Positions 1 to 11,561 of a stretch of DNA of 64,000 bases are shown here, one piece after another. This DNA comes from Lederbergia galactosidilytica (GTDB lineage Bacteria; Bacillota; Bacilli; Bacillales; Bacillaceae_C). Made by a program: the position numbers and the translations under genes. The notes beneath the pieces are model-generated. The model saw only the letters and a program-made list of their open reading frames with translations, did not search any database and was not told where the DNA came from. The DNA lies in assembly GCF_017873565.1 (NCBI RefSeq), contig NZ_JAGGKH010000003.1, positions 248,001 through 312,000 of the forward strand. Reading direction: 5' to 3'. The stretch's first letter is position 1, and the number at the start of each line of letters is the position of its first letter.

Positions 1-3000
1 TCCATCAAACTGCCAGATATATTTAAACGGGTTAATGTACCAAGTCAACGAATTATGACTAACGGTGTAGATGTTGGGGAGTATAGTATTGTTGATGGCG
101 AACTTAGATTTGTCTTCAATGAAAATATTGAAGATAGTGCTGTTCAAAATGGCTTTGTAGGTTTAAATTTACAATTTAATTTAGAAAAATTCCAAGAAAA
201 TATAGTACAAAAGATCCATTTTAATGATAAAAGTGATAAAACACTTACTGTCATTGCAAAACCAAAAGGGGATATTAGTACTATCACAAAAGAAGGTCAT
301 CCTGATCGAGAATTGAATGCAAGAGAAATAACTTGGACGATCGATATTATGAATGACCATGAGGAAGCAATTACAAATGCAACGTTAAAGGATATTATTC
401 CAGATGGTTTAGGGGAACCAAGAGATTTTGTTATCAATGAATTATCGATTGGATTGAATGGAGATAAGCGTGTTGGTGCTGAATTTAATGCAAAGCCACA
501 GGTGGATGGAAATGAATTTAATATTGAATTTGAAAATATAGCACCATACCAAGGCTATAGAATTCAATATACAACAACGATAGAAGATTATACGATTGAT
601 AGCTTTACAAATGATGCATTGTTCTCTTATGGAGGTGCAGGATTGCCAGCAAAAGCAACTGTGAAGGGACTTGAACGAAGCAATCCAATTGAAAAAAGTG
701 GAGTATATAATGATAAAACTGAACAGTTAGATTGGAAAATTATAGTTAATGAATCTGGTGGAGAGATTGATGAGGCAATTGTAAGAGATGAACTAGCAGA
801 TGAATTGAGTTTAGTAGAAGGATCTATAAAAGTTCATAAGTTTAATAGCAATTGGAATTGGATAGAAGAAAAAAGTGCTGAGAAGTTCCCAATCAATTTA
901 GGTCAAGTAGGATCTGATGAAATTTATCAAATTACATTTAGCACAAATATCGATTGGTCAAAAGTTAATGATGGGGATTATCAACGTGACAATGAATTTA
1001 CGAATCACACTGAATTATACGACGGAGAAATGAAAATAGGGGAAAATGATGCGACGGTAAAGTATTCGAGACAGTCACTTCTTGAAAAATCAGGAACCTC
1101 CAATGTAGATTATGATAATAAAACACTTACTTGGACAATTGATGTTAATAAAGCGAAACATCCGGTAAATAATGTTGTCGTAACGGATTTGATTCCAAAA
1201 GGATTGAGCATTTCTGAAGATGATATTTCTATAAAAGATGAAGAAGGAAATGAAATTACGGCTAAAAGTATAACAACTTCAGATGCAGATGATGGAAAAC
1301 AGAAAGTTAGAATCGACTTAGGAAATATCGGTGACAAACATATTCAAATTACCTATACAACTAAAATTGAAGACTTTGAGATCGATAGTTTTGACAATGC
1401 CGCTTCTATGGAAGGTGATGGCATCGGTGAGGGTACACCTGGTGATAGCTTCACAATCAACCCACCAGCGAATAGTTTTAATAAAAGCTTTAAATCTATA
1501 GACTACAATAATAAAACTATTGAATGGGAACTTAAAGTAAATCCGATAAGAGATGCTATAACTTCATTAGAAATAGTTGATACCTTCCCAAATAAAGGGT
1601 TGATCTTATTACCTGATACATTAGAAATTAAAGTTGATAAAGGATCTATTGAAAAAGAGAGATACACTCTCACTCCAAATACAGAAAATGATGATACAGG
1701 TTTTCATAAAGGGTTTACTATTAAGTTTGATGACCGCCTACTACCATTAAATAATGAAATGGTAATTACGTATCAAACATCCTATGACCCACAACTTGAA
1801 GTTGATGGTAAGAAATTAGACAAAAATGAAAGTGAAGATAGAGTTTATAAAAACCACGCTAAATTCACTGGAGAAACTGAAAATGGTATTGGCTTCGATG
1901 AAGGGCGGGATGCTCAAACAAAAGTGAGAGAAGACTCATGGAACAGTGGTAAAAAAGTTGGGAAATTAGTCCATGTAGATAATGATGGGAAACTGGTTGA
2001 TGGCTGGCAAAGCGGCTCTGAAAGAAAAATTGCTTGGCAGCTATATACGAACTACCAACAGCAAAAGCTTGGAACGGGTGTTGTTATTACAGATACATTG
2101 GATTATGAAGGAACGATTGATCCACACAGTATCAAAGTATCAGTCTATGAAGTAGCTGCTAATGGTGAAACAAACATTACAGGACCTAAGATAGATGACT
2201 ATACAGTTACCGTTGAAGGTGATGAGTTCACTTTAACGTTTAATGATAATTTTGAAGTAAAAGAAAGATATGTCATCGAATTTACAACAAGTGTCCCGAA
2301 TATTTCGCAACCAAAATACACAAACAACGCAAAGGTTAAAGTTGGCCGGGATGAATATCTTTACTCAGGAACGGTTAATTATGACAAACATGATCGATTC
2401 CTAGAAAAAGGAACGATTGGTCTAGACGGTAATCAAGTTTTCACAGGAGAAGAGATTGACTGGCAAGTTACAGTGAATGAAAGTCTCTCCACTATCATGA
2501 AGGATGTTACCATCACGGATACGATAAGCCCGGGACTGGTTTATGTAGAAGACAGTCTTGAAATTGAAAAACTGAATGGTCCTGTTTTAGAAGAGGACGT
2601 TGATTACACACTTGATGTAAGTGTAAATGAGAATGACGAGACTATATTAGCAATTGAACTCACAGAGGATCTGAACGAGACCTTGGTATTGAACTACACA
2701 ACTGTTGTAACAGAAACAGATGGTGAAGTTAACAATACTGTTAGTTTTAAAGGAACTGGCATCGATGAAAAAACGGTTGAATCTGAACGTATAAATGCAA
2801 GAGAATTTTCTTGGGTAGGCGGAGAATTCAACCCAAAAAGAGGAGCAATCGTGGTTACAAAGGTGGACTCTGAAGAAGAGGAAGTAATTGCAAATAATGA
2901 AGCTACCTTTATCCTTGAGTTTGAACTAAATGGTGAAAGAATTCAGTTTGGAGAGGAATTCACCACAGAAAAGGGTGTTCTGGAAATAGGAAACTTACCT

Positions 3001-6000
3001 CTTAGAACCTATTATCTCAAAGAGGTGGAGTCACCAAATGGATATGTTTTATCAGATAAAGAAATAGAAATTAACGTGGATGAACCATATGGTAACAACA
3101 AAAAAGTTTTTGAAGTAGATTTTGAGAATACAAAGGAAAAAACAAATATAACTGGAACAAAAGTATGGAAGGGCGGAGAATCCGTCAGACCAGATTCTAT
3201 CCAGCTTCAATTATATAGAGATGGGGAAGCCTACGGTAAACCTGTTACTTTAGAAGATGGAGAAACAGAATATACTTGGACCGGTTTAGATGTAACAGAT
3301 ATCGATGGAAAGGCGTATGATTACACCGTCGATGAAGTTGATGTTCCAGACAATTTTAAGAAGACCATATCAGAAGATGGCTTGACTGTTACAAACGAAT
3401 ATAAAATTGAACAAGTAACTGTCTCTGTGAATAAGGAATGGGTAGATGCAAATGACCAAGACGGCTTGCGTCCTGATTCTATCACAGTGAAACTACTTGC
3501 AAATAAAGAAGAAACAGATCTTGAATTAACTCTAGATGCAGAAAACGGCTGGGCGGGTGAGTTCACTAAATTACCAGCAACGGATCAAGCAGGGAAGGAA
3601 ATCACCTACACAATCGAGGAAGTAGCTGTTAAGGGTTACGAAAGTAAAGTAGAAGTTAATGAAGATAATCCATATGACTTCACGCTAACAAACAGTCATA
3701 AACCAGAGCTAATTAACATAACAGGAACGAAGACTTGGGAAGACGCCAATAACCAAGACGGTAAGCGCCCTGAAACCATTACAGTAAACCTTTTAGGAGA
3801 TGGTGAACCACTCCGTTCTGTCGAAGTAACAGAAGATGATGATTGGAAATATAGCTTTACAGATTTACCAAAATATAAAGCTGGAAAAGAAATTAATTAC
3901 ACCATTACCGAGAACACAGTTGAAGGTTATTCTCAACAAATTGTCGGTTATAATATTACAAACAGCTATACGCCAGAAGAAACAGCTGTCACTGTAACGA
4001 AATATTGGAATGATGTGAATAACCAAGATGGTAAGCGTCCAGAAAGCATTCAAGTACAATTAACAGCAGATGGCGAACCAGTTAGTGAACCAATCGAGTT
4101 AGCGCAGGACAGTAATTGGAACCACACATGGTCAGAGCTACCATTAAATAGTGATGGAAAACCAATCAAGTATTCTGTAAAAGAAATAACAGAACTAGAG
4201 GAATATGAAATGGCAGTGAATGATGAAGATCACGGTAACATTATCATCACAAACAGCTATACACCTGATGTAACTGAGGTTTCTGGTGAGAAAATATGGG
4301 ATGATGCTGACGACCAAGATCGTAAACGTCCAGATACCATCACTGTAAATCTACTAGCAAATGGTGAGGAAGTTAATACAACAGAAGTTACAGCAGAGAA
4401 TAATTGGCAGTACAGTTTTATAGACCTACCGAAATTTGCAAATGGTTCTGAGATTAAATACACGGTTACAGAAGATCCAGTAGGAGACTATGAAACTACA
4501 ATTGAAGGATTCAACATCACTAATAGCTATATACCAGAAACGACAGAAGTTTCCGGAAAGAAAACATGGGATGACGCGAATGACCAAGACGGCGTACGTC
4601 CAGAATCTATTACGGTTAATCTTTTAGCCGATGGTGAGGAAGTTGGTTCTGTTGAAGTAACTGAAGAAGACAATTGGGAGTACAGTTTCACAGATTTACC
4701 GAAATATAATGCCGGTAATGAAATTGTATATACAGTCACTGAGAACTCGATAGAAGAATATACAACGGAAATCAATGGTACAGATATTATCAACCATCAC
4801 ACTCCGGGACAGACAAGTGCAACGGTAACGAAGCACTGGGATGACGCAAATAACCAAGATGGCATTCGTCCTGGAAGCGTTGAAGTACAACTAACCGCTA
4901 ATGGAAATGAGTATGGAGATCCAGCAGAATTATCTCCAGAAAACGACTGGACTTATACTTGGACAGAACTCGATGAAAAAGAGGCTGGAGAAACCATTGA
5001 ATATTCAGTAGTTGAATTAACAGATTTACCGGAATATGAAACAACAGTAAATGATAAAGATCATGGCAACATCATTATCACAAATAGCCACACCCCTGAG
5101 GTAACAGAAGTATCTGGAACAAAAACTTGGAATGATGCAAATAACCAAGATGGCATCCGTCCGGAATCAATTACAGTAAATCTTTTTGCGAATGATGAAT
5201 TTGTCAAGTCAACGAAAGTGACTGAAGCAGATGATTGGGAGTATACTTTTTCGGATCTGCCAAAATTCGAAGCTGGAGAAGAAATAGTTTACTCAATTAC
5301 AGAAGATCATGTAGAAGGTTACGAAACTACAATTGACGGGTTTAACATTACAAATGCTTATACACCTGAAGAAATTGAGGTTAATGGTGTTAAAACATGG
5401 GATGATGCCAATAACCAAGACGGTGTTCGTCCTGAGAAAATTACTGTAAATCTTCTTGCAAATGGTGAGAAAATACATTCAGTAGAAGTAACAGAAAAAG
5501 ATGACTGGAAGTACAGCTTCACAGACTTGTCGAAGTATGATGCTGGTGAAGAGATTGTGTATACTGTTACGGAAAATACTGTAGAAGATTACACAACAGA
5601 AGTGAAAGGTTATGACATAACAAACCATCACACACCAGGAAAAACAAGTGTTACAGTCACAAAACATTGGGATGACGCGAATAACCAAGATGGCATCCGT
5701 CCAGCAAGTATTGAAGTACAGTTAACAGCTAATGGTGAATCAGTGGGTGATCCTGTTAAACTGTCAGAAGAAAACAATTGGACCTATACATGGGATGAAT
5801 TGGATGCAAAAGCGGCAGGAAAAACCATTGTATATTCTGTAGTTGAAATTACTGAAGTTCCGGGATATAAAACAACCGTAAACGATGTAAACCATGGCAA
5901 TATCATAATGACAAACTCGCACACGCCAGAAGTAACGGAAGTAGCTGGTAAGAAAACATGGGATGATGCCAATAACCAAGACGGTGTTCGTCCAAAGAAA

Positions 6001-8130
6001 ATTACCGTAAATCTTCTCGCAAATGGTGAGAAAATAGATTCAGTAGAAGTAACAGAAAAAGATGACTGGAAGTATAGCTTCACAGACTTACCGAAATATG
6101 AAGCTGGTGAAGAGATTGTGTATACAATTACGGAAGATACTGTAGAAGATTACACAACGGAAGTGAAAGGTTATGACGTGACAAACCATCACACACCAGG
6201 AAAAACAAGTGTTACGATCACAAAACATTGGGATGATGCGAATAACCAAGATGGTATCCGACCAGCAAGTATCGAAGTCCAGTTAATAGCGGATGATGAA
6301 TCAGAGGGTGATCCCGTTAAGCTGTCGGAAGAAAACAACTGGACCCATACATGGAATGAATTAGATGCAAAAGCATCAGGAAAGAGCATTGTATATTCTG
6401 TAGTTGAAATTACTGAAGTTCCGGGATATAAAACAACCGTAAACGATAAAAACCATGGTAATATCATTGTGACAAACACGTACACACCAGAAGTAACGGA
6501 AGTAGCTGGTGAGAAAACATGGGAAGATGCTAATGACCAAGATGGAATTCGTCCAGAGTCCATTACTGTAAATCTATTAGCAGATGGTGAAAAAGTTTCA
6601 TCAGAAATAGTAACTGCTACAACGGATTGGAGCTATAACTTCACAGATCTGCCTAAATATAATGCAGGGGAAGAGATAGTGTACACTATTTCAGAAGAAG
6701 CTGTGGAAGGTTATACAACGATTATTGATGGTTACGACCTGACAAATAGACACAAACCAGAAGTAACGGAAGTAGCTGGTAAGAAAACATGGGATGATGC
6801 CAATAACCAAGACGGTGTTCGTCCAGAGAAAATTACCGTAAATCTTCTCGCAAATGGTGAGAAAATAGATTCAGTAGAAGTAACAGAAAAGGACGACTGG
6901 AAATATAGCTTCACAGACTTACCGAAATATGAAGCTGGTGAAGAGATTGTGTATACAATTACGGAAGATACTGTAGAAGATTACACAACAGAAGTGAAAG
7001 GTTATGACGTGACAAACCAGCACAAACCAGGAAAAACAAGTGTCACCGTCACAAAACATTGGGATGATGCGAATAACCAAGATGGTATTCGACCAGCAAC
7101 TATTGAAGTGCAGTTAATAGCGGATGATGAATCAGAGGGTGATCCCGTTAAGCTGTCGGAAGAAAACAACTGGACCCATACATGGAATGAATTAGATGCA
7201 AAAGCATCAGGAAAGAGCATTGTATATTCTGTAGTTGAAATTACTGAAGTTCCGGGATATAAAACAACCGTAAACGATGAAAACCATGGCAATATCATAA
7301 TGACAAACTCGCACACGCCAGAAGTAACGGAAGTAGCTGGTAAGAAAACATGGGATGATGCCAATAACCAAGACGGTCTTCGTCCGGAGAAAATTACTGT
7401 AAATCTACTCGCGAATGGTGAGAAAATAGATTCAGTAGAAGTAACAGAAAGGGATGACTGGAAATATAGCTTTACAGACTTGGCAAAATATAAAGAAGGT
7501 GAAGAAATCACCTACACGGTAGACGAAGAAGCTGTGGAAGGTTATGAGAAGAACATCGATGGCTTCAATATTACCAACAAATTAATCTATGGTACGGTAG
7601 AGCTTACAAAATATAACGAAAAAGACGAAGTTTTAGCAGGAGCAACTTTTGAACTGCTGGATCAGGATGGTGAAGTTTTACAAACCGATCTAACAACAGA
7701 TCAAGCAGGAAAAATCATTGTTTCTGATCTAAAACCGGGGGATTATCAATTTGTTGAAGTGAAGGCTCCAATTGGATATGAATTAGATAAGACACCAATT
7801 GTCTTCACAATTGAAAAGGGGAAAAAAGAGAGTACGAAAGTAAAAGCGGTCAATAAAAAGTCGTCTACACCAAAGCAAGAAGACCCTGGAGACCAAGAAG
7901 ATCCTGAGAAGCCAGGAAAGGATCCAGTGGACAATGAGAAGCCTAAGGGAGAACAAGTTTCAAACAAAACTCCAAAGGTGCCAACAGATACTATGAATAA
8001 AATAGTTACGAATCAAAAACAGAAATTACCGAATACAGCAACTAATTATTACAACATGATTTTACTTGGAATCAGTATACTAATAATCGGGCTAGCTTCG
8101 TATCTTATCTATCGTCGCAGAACGGAATAA
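1..8130 (+). CDS. Giant LPXTG-anchored adhesin with Cna_B repeats (5' end missing)
   Basis: The reading frame is open from base 1, so the N-terminus (signal peptide and first domains) lies outside the window; about 2709 codons are visible. The first ~930 residues are serial adhesin-type beta domains with recurring TYTTKIEDF and SFDNAA-like strands. A SpaA-like domain follows near residue 950. Then come about 16 Cna_B domains, recognised by the repeated KTWDDANNQDG / KHWDDANNQDG and TNSHTPE motifs. A last SpaA-like domain, a Pro/Lys/Glu-rich wall-spanning linker, the sortase motif LPNTA, a hydrophobic helix and the tail YRRRTE end the protein. Sortase A should link it to peptidoglycan. Cna_B domains of this family often carry internal isopeptide bonds and act as a rigid stalk. 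The ligand cannot be told from sequence. Confidence 0.93.
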   Translation, partial: SIKLPDIFKRVNVPSQRIMTNGVDVGEYSIVDGELRFVFNENIEDSAVQNGFVGLNLQFNLEKFQENIVQKIHFNDKSDKTLTVIAKPKGDISTITKEGHPDRELNAREITWTIDIMNDHEEAITNATLKDIIPDGLGEPRDFVINELSIGLNGDKRVGAEFNAKPQVDGNEFNIEFENIAPYQGYRIQYTTTIEDYTIDSFTNDALFSYGGAGLPAKATVKGLERSNPIEKSGVYNDKTEQLDWKIIVNESGGEIDEAIVRDELADELSLVEGSIKVHKFNSNWNWIEEKSAEKFPINLGQVGSDEIYQITFSTNIDWSKVNDGDYQRDNEFTNHTELYDGEMKIGENDATVKYSRQSLLEKSGTSNVDYDNKTLTWTIDVNKAKHPVNNVVVTDLIPKGLSISEDDISIKDEEGNEITAKSITTSDADDGKQKVRIDLGNIGDKHIQITYTTKIEDFEIDSFDNAASMEGDGIGEGTPGDSFTINPPANSFNKSFKSIDYNNKTIEWELKVNPIRDAITSLEIVDTFPNKGLILLPDTLEIKVDKGSIEKERYTLTPNTENDDTGFHKGFTIKFDDRLLPLNNEMVITYQTSYDPQLEVDGKKLDKNESEDRVYKNHAKFTGETENGIGFDEGRDAQTKVREDSWNSGKKVGKLVHVDNDGKLVDGWQSGSERKIAWQLYTNYQQQKLGTGVVITDTLDYEGTIDPHSIKVSVYEVAANGETNITGPKIDDYTVTVEGDEFTLTFNDNFEVKERYVIEFTTSVPNISQPKYTNNAKVKVGRDEYLYSGTVNYDKHDRFLEKGTIGLDGNQVFTGEEIDWQVTVNESLSTIMKDVTITDTISPGLVYVEDSLEIEKLNGPVLEEDVDYTLDVSVNENDETILAIELTEDLNETLVLNYTTVVTETDGEVNNTVSFKGTGIDEKTVESERINAREFSWVGGEFNPKRGAIVVTKVDSEEEEVIANNEATFILEFELNGERIQFGEEFTTEKGVLEIGNLPLRTYYLKEVESPNGYVLSDKEIEINVDEPYGNNKKVFEVDFENTKEKTNITGTKVWKGGESVRPDSIQLQLYRDGEAYGKPVTLEDGETEYTWTGLDVTDIDGKAYDYTVDEVDVPDNFKKTISEDGLTVTNEYKIEQVTVSVNKEWVDANDQDGLRPDSITVKLLANKEETDLELTLDAENGWAGEFTKLPATDQAGKEITYTIEEVAVKGYESKVEVNEDNPYDFTLTNSHKPELINITGTKTWEDANNQDGKRPETITVNLLGDGEPLRSVEVTEDDDWKYSFTDLPKYKAGKEINYTITENTVEGYSQQIVGYNITNSYTPEETAVTVTKYWNDVNNQDGKRPESIQVQLTADGEPVSEPIELAQDSNWNHTWSELPLNSDGKPIKYSVKEITELEEYEMAVNDEDHGNIIITNSYTPDVTEVSGEKIWDDADDQDRKRPDTITVNLLANGEEVNTTEVTAENNWQYSFIDLPKFANGSEIKYTVTEDPVGDYETTIEGFNITNSYIPETTEVSGKKTWDDANDQDGVRPESITVNLLADGEEVGSVEVTEEDNWEYSFTDLPKYNAGNEIVYTVTENSIEEYTTEINGTDIINHHTPGQTSATVTKHWDDANNQDGIRPGSVEVQLTANGNEYGDPAELSPENDWTYTWTELDEKEAGETIEYSVVELTDLPEYETTVNDKDHGNIIITNSHTPEVTEVSGTKTWNDANNQDGIRPESITVNLFANDEFVKSTKVTEADDWEYTFSDLPKFEAGEEIVYSITEDHVEGYETTIDGFNITNAYTPEEIEVNGVKTWDDANNQDGVRPEKITVNLLANGEKIHSVEVTEKDDWKYSFTDLSKYDAGEEIVYTVTENTVEDYTTEVKGYDITNHHTPGKTSVTVTKHWDDANNQDGIRPASIEVQLTANGESVGDPVKLSEENNWTYTWDELDAKAAGKTIVYSVVEITEVPGYKTTVNDVNHGNIIMTNSHTPEVTEVAGKKTWDDANNQDGVRPKKITVNLLANGEKIDSVEVTEKDDWKYSFTDLPKYEAGEEIVYTITEDTVEDYTTEVKGYDVTNHHTPGKTSVTITKHWDDANNQDGIRPASIEVQLIADDESEGDPVKLSEENNWTHTWNELDAKASGKSIVYSVVEITEVPGYKTTVNDKNHGNIIVTNTYTPEVTEVAGEKTWEDANDQDGIRPESITVNLLADGEKVSSEIVTATTDWSYNFTDLPKYNAGEEIVYTISEEAVEGYTTIIDGYDLTNRHKPEVTEVAGKKTWDDANNQDGVRPEKITVNLLANGEKIDSVEVTEKDDWKYSFTDLPKYEAGEEIVYTITEDTVEDYTTEVKGYDVTNQHKPGKTSVTVTKHWDDANNQDGIRPATIEVQLIADDESEGDPVKLSEENNWTHTWNELDAKASGKSIVYSVVEITEVPGYKTTVNDENHGNIIMTNSHTPEVTEVAGKKTWDDANNQDGLRPEKITVNLLANGEKIDSVEVTERDDWKYSFTDLAKYKEGEEITYTVDEEAVEGYEKNIDGFNITNKLIYGTVELTKYNEKDEVLAGATFELLDQDGEVLQTDLTTDQAGKIIVSDLKPGDYQFVEVKAPIGYELDKTPIVFTIEKGKKESTKVKAVNKKSSTPKQEDPGDQEDPEKPGKDPVDNEKPKGEQVSNKTPKVPTDTMNKIVTNQKQKLPNTATNYYNMILLGISILIIGLASYLIYRRRTE

Positions 8131-8145
8131 AAGTAACAAAAAAAG

Positions 8146-8181
8146 CTTTCACAAACAGAAATCGTTTGTGAAAGTTTTTTT
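8146..8181 (+). terminator. Rho-independent terminator of the adhesin gene
   Basis: Arms CTTTCACAAAC (8146-8156) and GTTTGTGAAAG (8164-8174) pair perfectly over a 7-base loop and are followed by seven T. It begins 15 bases after the adhesin stop codon. Confidence 0.92.
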
Positions 8182-8323
8182 CTTAAGTTATCCTGGAGCT
8201 GAGTGTGCTTGACTGGCTTCTGAGGCCATCGGCAGGTACTCCAGAGAAGTGTATCCTAGTTCATCGATATGGTGGTACTAAGGACATTCTAAGGGTTTAA
8301 ATTTTTACATGCTTGTGTTTACC

Positions 8324-11300
8324 TTATTTAGGGACTTTAAAACTTACTGTCGTACCATGATCAATTTGACTTTCAATCGTTAGCCCAGTTCCGAAGAGTT
8401 GCTTTAAGCGTCTGTTTGTATTACGGATCCCAACTTGACTTGCTTGGCGCGGAGATATATTCATAATTTGTTGAATGTGTTTTTCTTCCATGCCGACCCC
8501 ATTATCGATAACCGCAATGTCATAATGGGTATCATTGTCTAAAATACGAATGCAGATATATCCACCTTCCCGTCTCTTCAGAATGCCGTGATTAACTGCA
8601 TTTTCAACAAGTGTTTGTAAGGATAATGGCGGGATTTTTGTAGAAAGTCGTTCTGGTAATGCCCATTCCACTTGTAATCTTTCTCCGAAACGCACCTTTT
8701 CTATATATAAATAAGCGCGAACAAGTTCCAATTCATGGTCTAATGCTACCAATGTTTGGATATTTTGAACATCAAAACTTTTACGTAAATAATGGCCAAA
8801 CTCCTCTAGTAATTGGCCCATAACCGCCGGATCAATTTCACTAAGAGAGGCAATCATATTCAATGTATTGAACAGAAAATGCGGTTTAATTTGAGCTTGC
8901 AACCAGGCTGCTTCCATAGCAAGTTGCTCCTTAACTGCTTGCCTTAAATCAGTTAAGGCCTTTACACGCGTTTGGAGCTCTAAGGCATCGACCGGTTTTG
9001 ATACATAATCATTGGCTCCTGATTGAAACCCAGTATAAATGTCTTCCAATTGATTGCGAGCAGTCAAAAGTAAAATAGGCAATTCTGAAATGGTAAATTG
9101 CTGACGAATAACCGTTGTAAGCTCATAGCCAGACATGTCAGGCATCATAACGTCGGAAATCACTAAATCCCATTCCTTTGAATGGATATAGTCCATGGCT
9201 TCTTTTCCACTAGCGGCCGTTAAAATATCATTTTCTGCCATTAAAATTCTGCTTAGAACTTGGCGATTGACGGGATCATCATCGACAATTAAGATTTTTG
9301 CACGTTGAACATGGGTGATCTCAATCCCTTGATTTATTTGGACAGGTTTTGCTTTAAATAAAGAGGTGTCTGGGACCACAAAAGTTTCTTCTGAAGCAGC
9401 AACTTCATTTACAGCACCATGTTCATGAACTAAAGGAAGTGTAAATGAAAATGTAGAACCTTCACCTAGTTTGGATTCAACTGAAATCTCGCCCCCATGT
9501 AATTCCACTAACTGTTTGCAAATTGCTAAACCTAAACCAATTCCCGAACCAATTGAGGTAATGCCTGAGTCTTCCTGTTCATAAGGAAGAAAAACTTTTT
9601 CAAGCATATCTTCATGCATTCCAATTCCTGTGTCTTGGATGTAGATCTTCGCCATGCCATTTTTTTGCTCGGCATAAATGGTGATTGATCCATCATGTGT
9701 AAATTTCAGTGCATTATGAAGGAGATTATACACAATTTGGATTAGGCGATTTTCATCAGCAAAAATCATAGGAAAAGATGGAGGAATGGAAACGTGAAAC
9801 TGCACACTTTTTTCTCTTTCCATATGTTGGAGCATATCATATACGCCAAATATAACAGTCCGAAGATCTAGTTTTTCTTTCTTTAACTGTATATAGCTCT
9901 CTTGTAACTTTGTAATATCGAGCAAATCATTTAAGACAAAGTTCATTTGCTGACCAATTCGTACTAGTAAAAGTAAATCATCCTTATTTTTTTCAGATAG
10001 TGCCTCTTTATGGTCGTTTAAGAAAGTTTGGGCAATGCTGATCATCCCTTGAAGTGGGTTTCGTAATTCATGAGAAGTATTCGCTAAAAATTCGTTTTTC
10101 TTCTTATCTGCCTTTTGCAATTGCTCTGTTTGCTCTTCATTTTGCTGAATGATTTGCATATGTTTGTTTAATAATAGAAACGCAATCATCACAATCGAGA
10201 TAATGAAGTCGAATGGATAATAAGGGATGTTAGTTAAATTGGCATTGCCAGCCGTTCCCCAGAGCATATTGAGCGTATAGCTTGTGACAAATAATAGGAT
10301 GAAAATTGCTCCAGAATGCCCTTTGCGTACAGCAGGGATTGTTTGTGAGAATAAAAAGTAAAAACCGCTAAAATATAGAAGCATCATCCCAAAGGCAAGG
10401 TGGTAATAATACTGATAAGGGACGACCAAATATGCGATTGATAGAATAGAATAAAAGATAACAAATATCCGAAAAGTTAGTGCCTTTGCCTTAAAATATG
10501 CCTTAATAAACTGTAACAGAGCGAATAGGGTAGTAATGAAAGTTAATGATAATAAGCGGTGATACCATTCATAGCTAATCGGTAAGGATACAACCATCTC
10601 ATCATCAATCAAATTGGTAAAAGCAGCTAAAGCAAGCATAAAGCCATAATAAAAAAGTTCTTTCCGATATCTGCCCTTACCAACCCATAGTAAGCCAAAG
10701 GCATATATTCCATGGAAAAGGTAGATAGCAAAGATCACCATTTGGAAAGTCTTAGATTGCTGGCTTTCCTTCGAAATGGCTTTTTCTGTTCCGATTTTAA
10801 TTGATTTAGTGATCCCACCTTCAAGCGGTGTATCGTGATTGGAGACCTGAATGGTAAGCTCGATTTCGTTGTTTTCGGGTTGAAATAGGACAGATAAAGG
10901 CCTTTGTTTGAATCCTTTTTGCTCGGATGACTCAAGAGCTTTTCCTGCTTGAGCGACCAACTTGTCGTCGATTAATACATTTGCCGCTGTTGTGACCTCT
11001 GTGAGTCGAATCCCATATAAGAAAGTGCTGTCTTCGGGTAGAACAATTTTCAACTGATAGGTGCCATAGCCTAATGCCTGTTTCGGATCGTTAGGATTTA
11101 AGTTTCCTTGCCAATTGCTGGGAACTTGAGTATAGTTCCGTTTTTCTTTGTTGTCCTCTATCTGAAAGGAGGACGGATAAAACTCCCATTCGCCGTCAAG
11201 TGGAATGGTTGTTTGATCATTAAAATGCCAACCACTTAAATCAATAACACCTTTTTCAGCATGAGGATGTTCTGGAGTTTTGTAATGCAGAATCCAGCCA

Positions 11301-11377
11301 ATCCGAAAACTAGTTAAAAGAATCGTAAAGAGCGTTACAATTAGAAAGATTTTTTTGTGTGAGAGTCGTTTCGTCAT
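8324..11377 (-). CDS. Hybrid sensor histidine kinase: 7TMR-DISM, HisKA, REC and LytS-type kinase
   Basis: Membrane sensor kinase of 1017 residues with an unusual double output. In order: a short N-terminal membrane anchor (about 10-30), an extracellular 7TMR-DISM jelly-roll domain (about 45-200), seven membrane helices (about 205-405), HisKA with H-box SHELRNPLQ (His ~436), and HATPase_c (N-box [22 protein letters not shown]). A response-regulator receiver follows (about 693-810, phospho-Asp ~742 in [11 protein letters not shown], Lys in SKPVD). Last is a second kinase module of the LytS/His_kinase type ([12 protein letters not shown], His ~833; [16 protein letters not shown]). No separate response regulator is adjacent. 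It is transcribed alone, convergent with the adhesin. The stimulus may be an extracellular small ligand, as DISM domains usually imply, but this is inference. Confidence 0.9.
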   Translation of the reverse strand: MTKRLSHKKIFLIVTLFTILLTSFRIGWILHYKTPEHPHAEKGVIDLSGWHFNDQTTIPLDGEWEFYPSSFQIEDNKEKRNYTQVPSNWQGNLNPNDPKQALGYGTYQLKIVLPEDSTFLYGIRLTEVTTAANVLIDDKLVAQAGKALESSEQKGFKQRPLSVLFQPENNEIELTIQVSNHDTPLEGGITKSIKIGTEKAISKESQQSKTFQMVIFAIYLFHGIYAFGLLWVGKGRYRKELFYYGFMLALAAFTNLIDDEMVVSLPISYEWYHRLLSLTFITTLFALLQFIKAYFKAKALTFRIFVIFYSILSIAYLVVPYQYYYHLAFGMMLLYFSGFYFLFSQTIPAVRKGHSGAIFILLFVTSYTLNMLWGTAGNANLTNIPYYPFDFIISIVMIAFLLLNKHMQIIQQNEEQTEQLQKADKKKNEFLANTSHELRNPLQGMISIAQTFLNDHKEALSEKNKDDLLLLVRIGQQMNFVLNDLLDITKLQESYIQLKKEKLDLRTVIFGVYDMLQHMEREKSVQFHVSIPPSFPMIFADENRLIQIVYNLLHNALKFTHDGSITIYAEQKNGMAKIYIQDTGIGMHEDMLEKVFLPYEQEDSGITSIGSGIGLGLAICKQLVELHGGEISVESKLGEGSTFSFTLPLVHEHGAVNEVAASEETFVVPDTSLFKAKPVQINQGIEITHVQRAKILIVDDDPVNRQVLSRILMAENDILTAASGKEAMDYIHSKEWDLVISDVMMPDMSGYELTTVIRQQFTISELPILLLTARNQLEDIYTGFQSGANDYVSKPVDALELQTRVKALTDLRQAVKEQLAMEAAWLQAQIKPHFLFNTLNMIASLSEIDPAVMGQLLEEFGHYLRKSFDVQNIQTLVALDHELELVRAYLYIEKVRFGERLQVEWALPERLSTKIPPLSLQTLVENAVNHGILKRREGGYICIRILDNDTHYDIAVIDNGVGMEEKHIQQIMNISPRQASQVGIRNTNRRLKQLFGTGLTIESQIDHGTTVSFKVPK

Positions 11378-11561
11378 GGTTCCGTATCCTTATCCTTATA
11401 AGTAATTTTTAAGATCTACGTCTATCATACTTTTATTTTGGGGAAATTGTAATCATCCTTTCGAAAAGTCCAATATTATTTGACACCCATATCCAGAAGT
11501 AGAAGGGTTTTGACATATAGATGGAAAAATATAATATGAAGGGAAGGAAAGGGTGATGAAA

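Noticed and set aside
1110-7967. Many minus-strand frames opposite the adhesin
   Set aside because: They repeat with the Cna_B period and are antisense shadows of the adhesin coding sequence.
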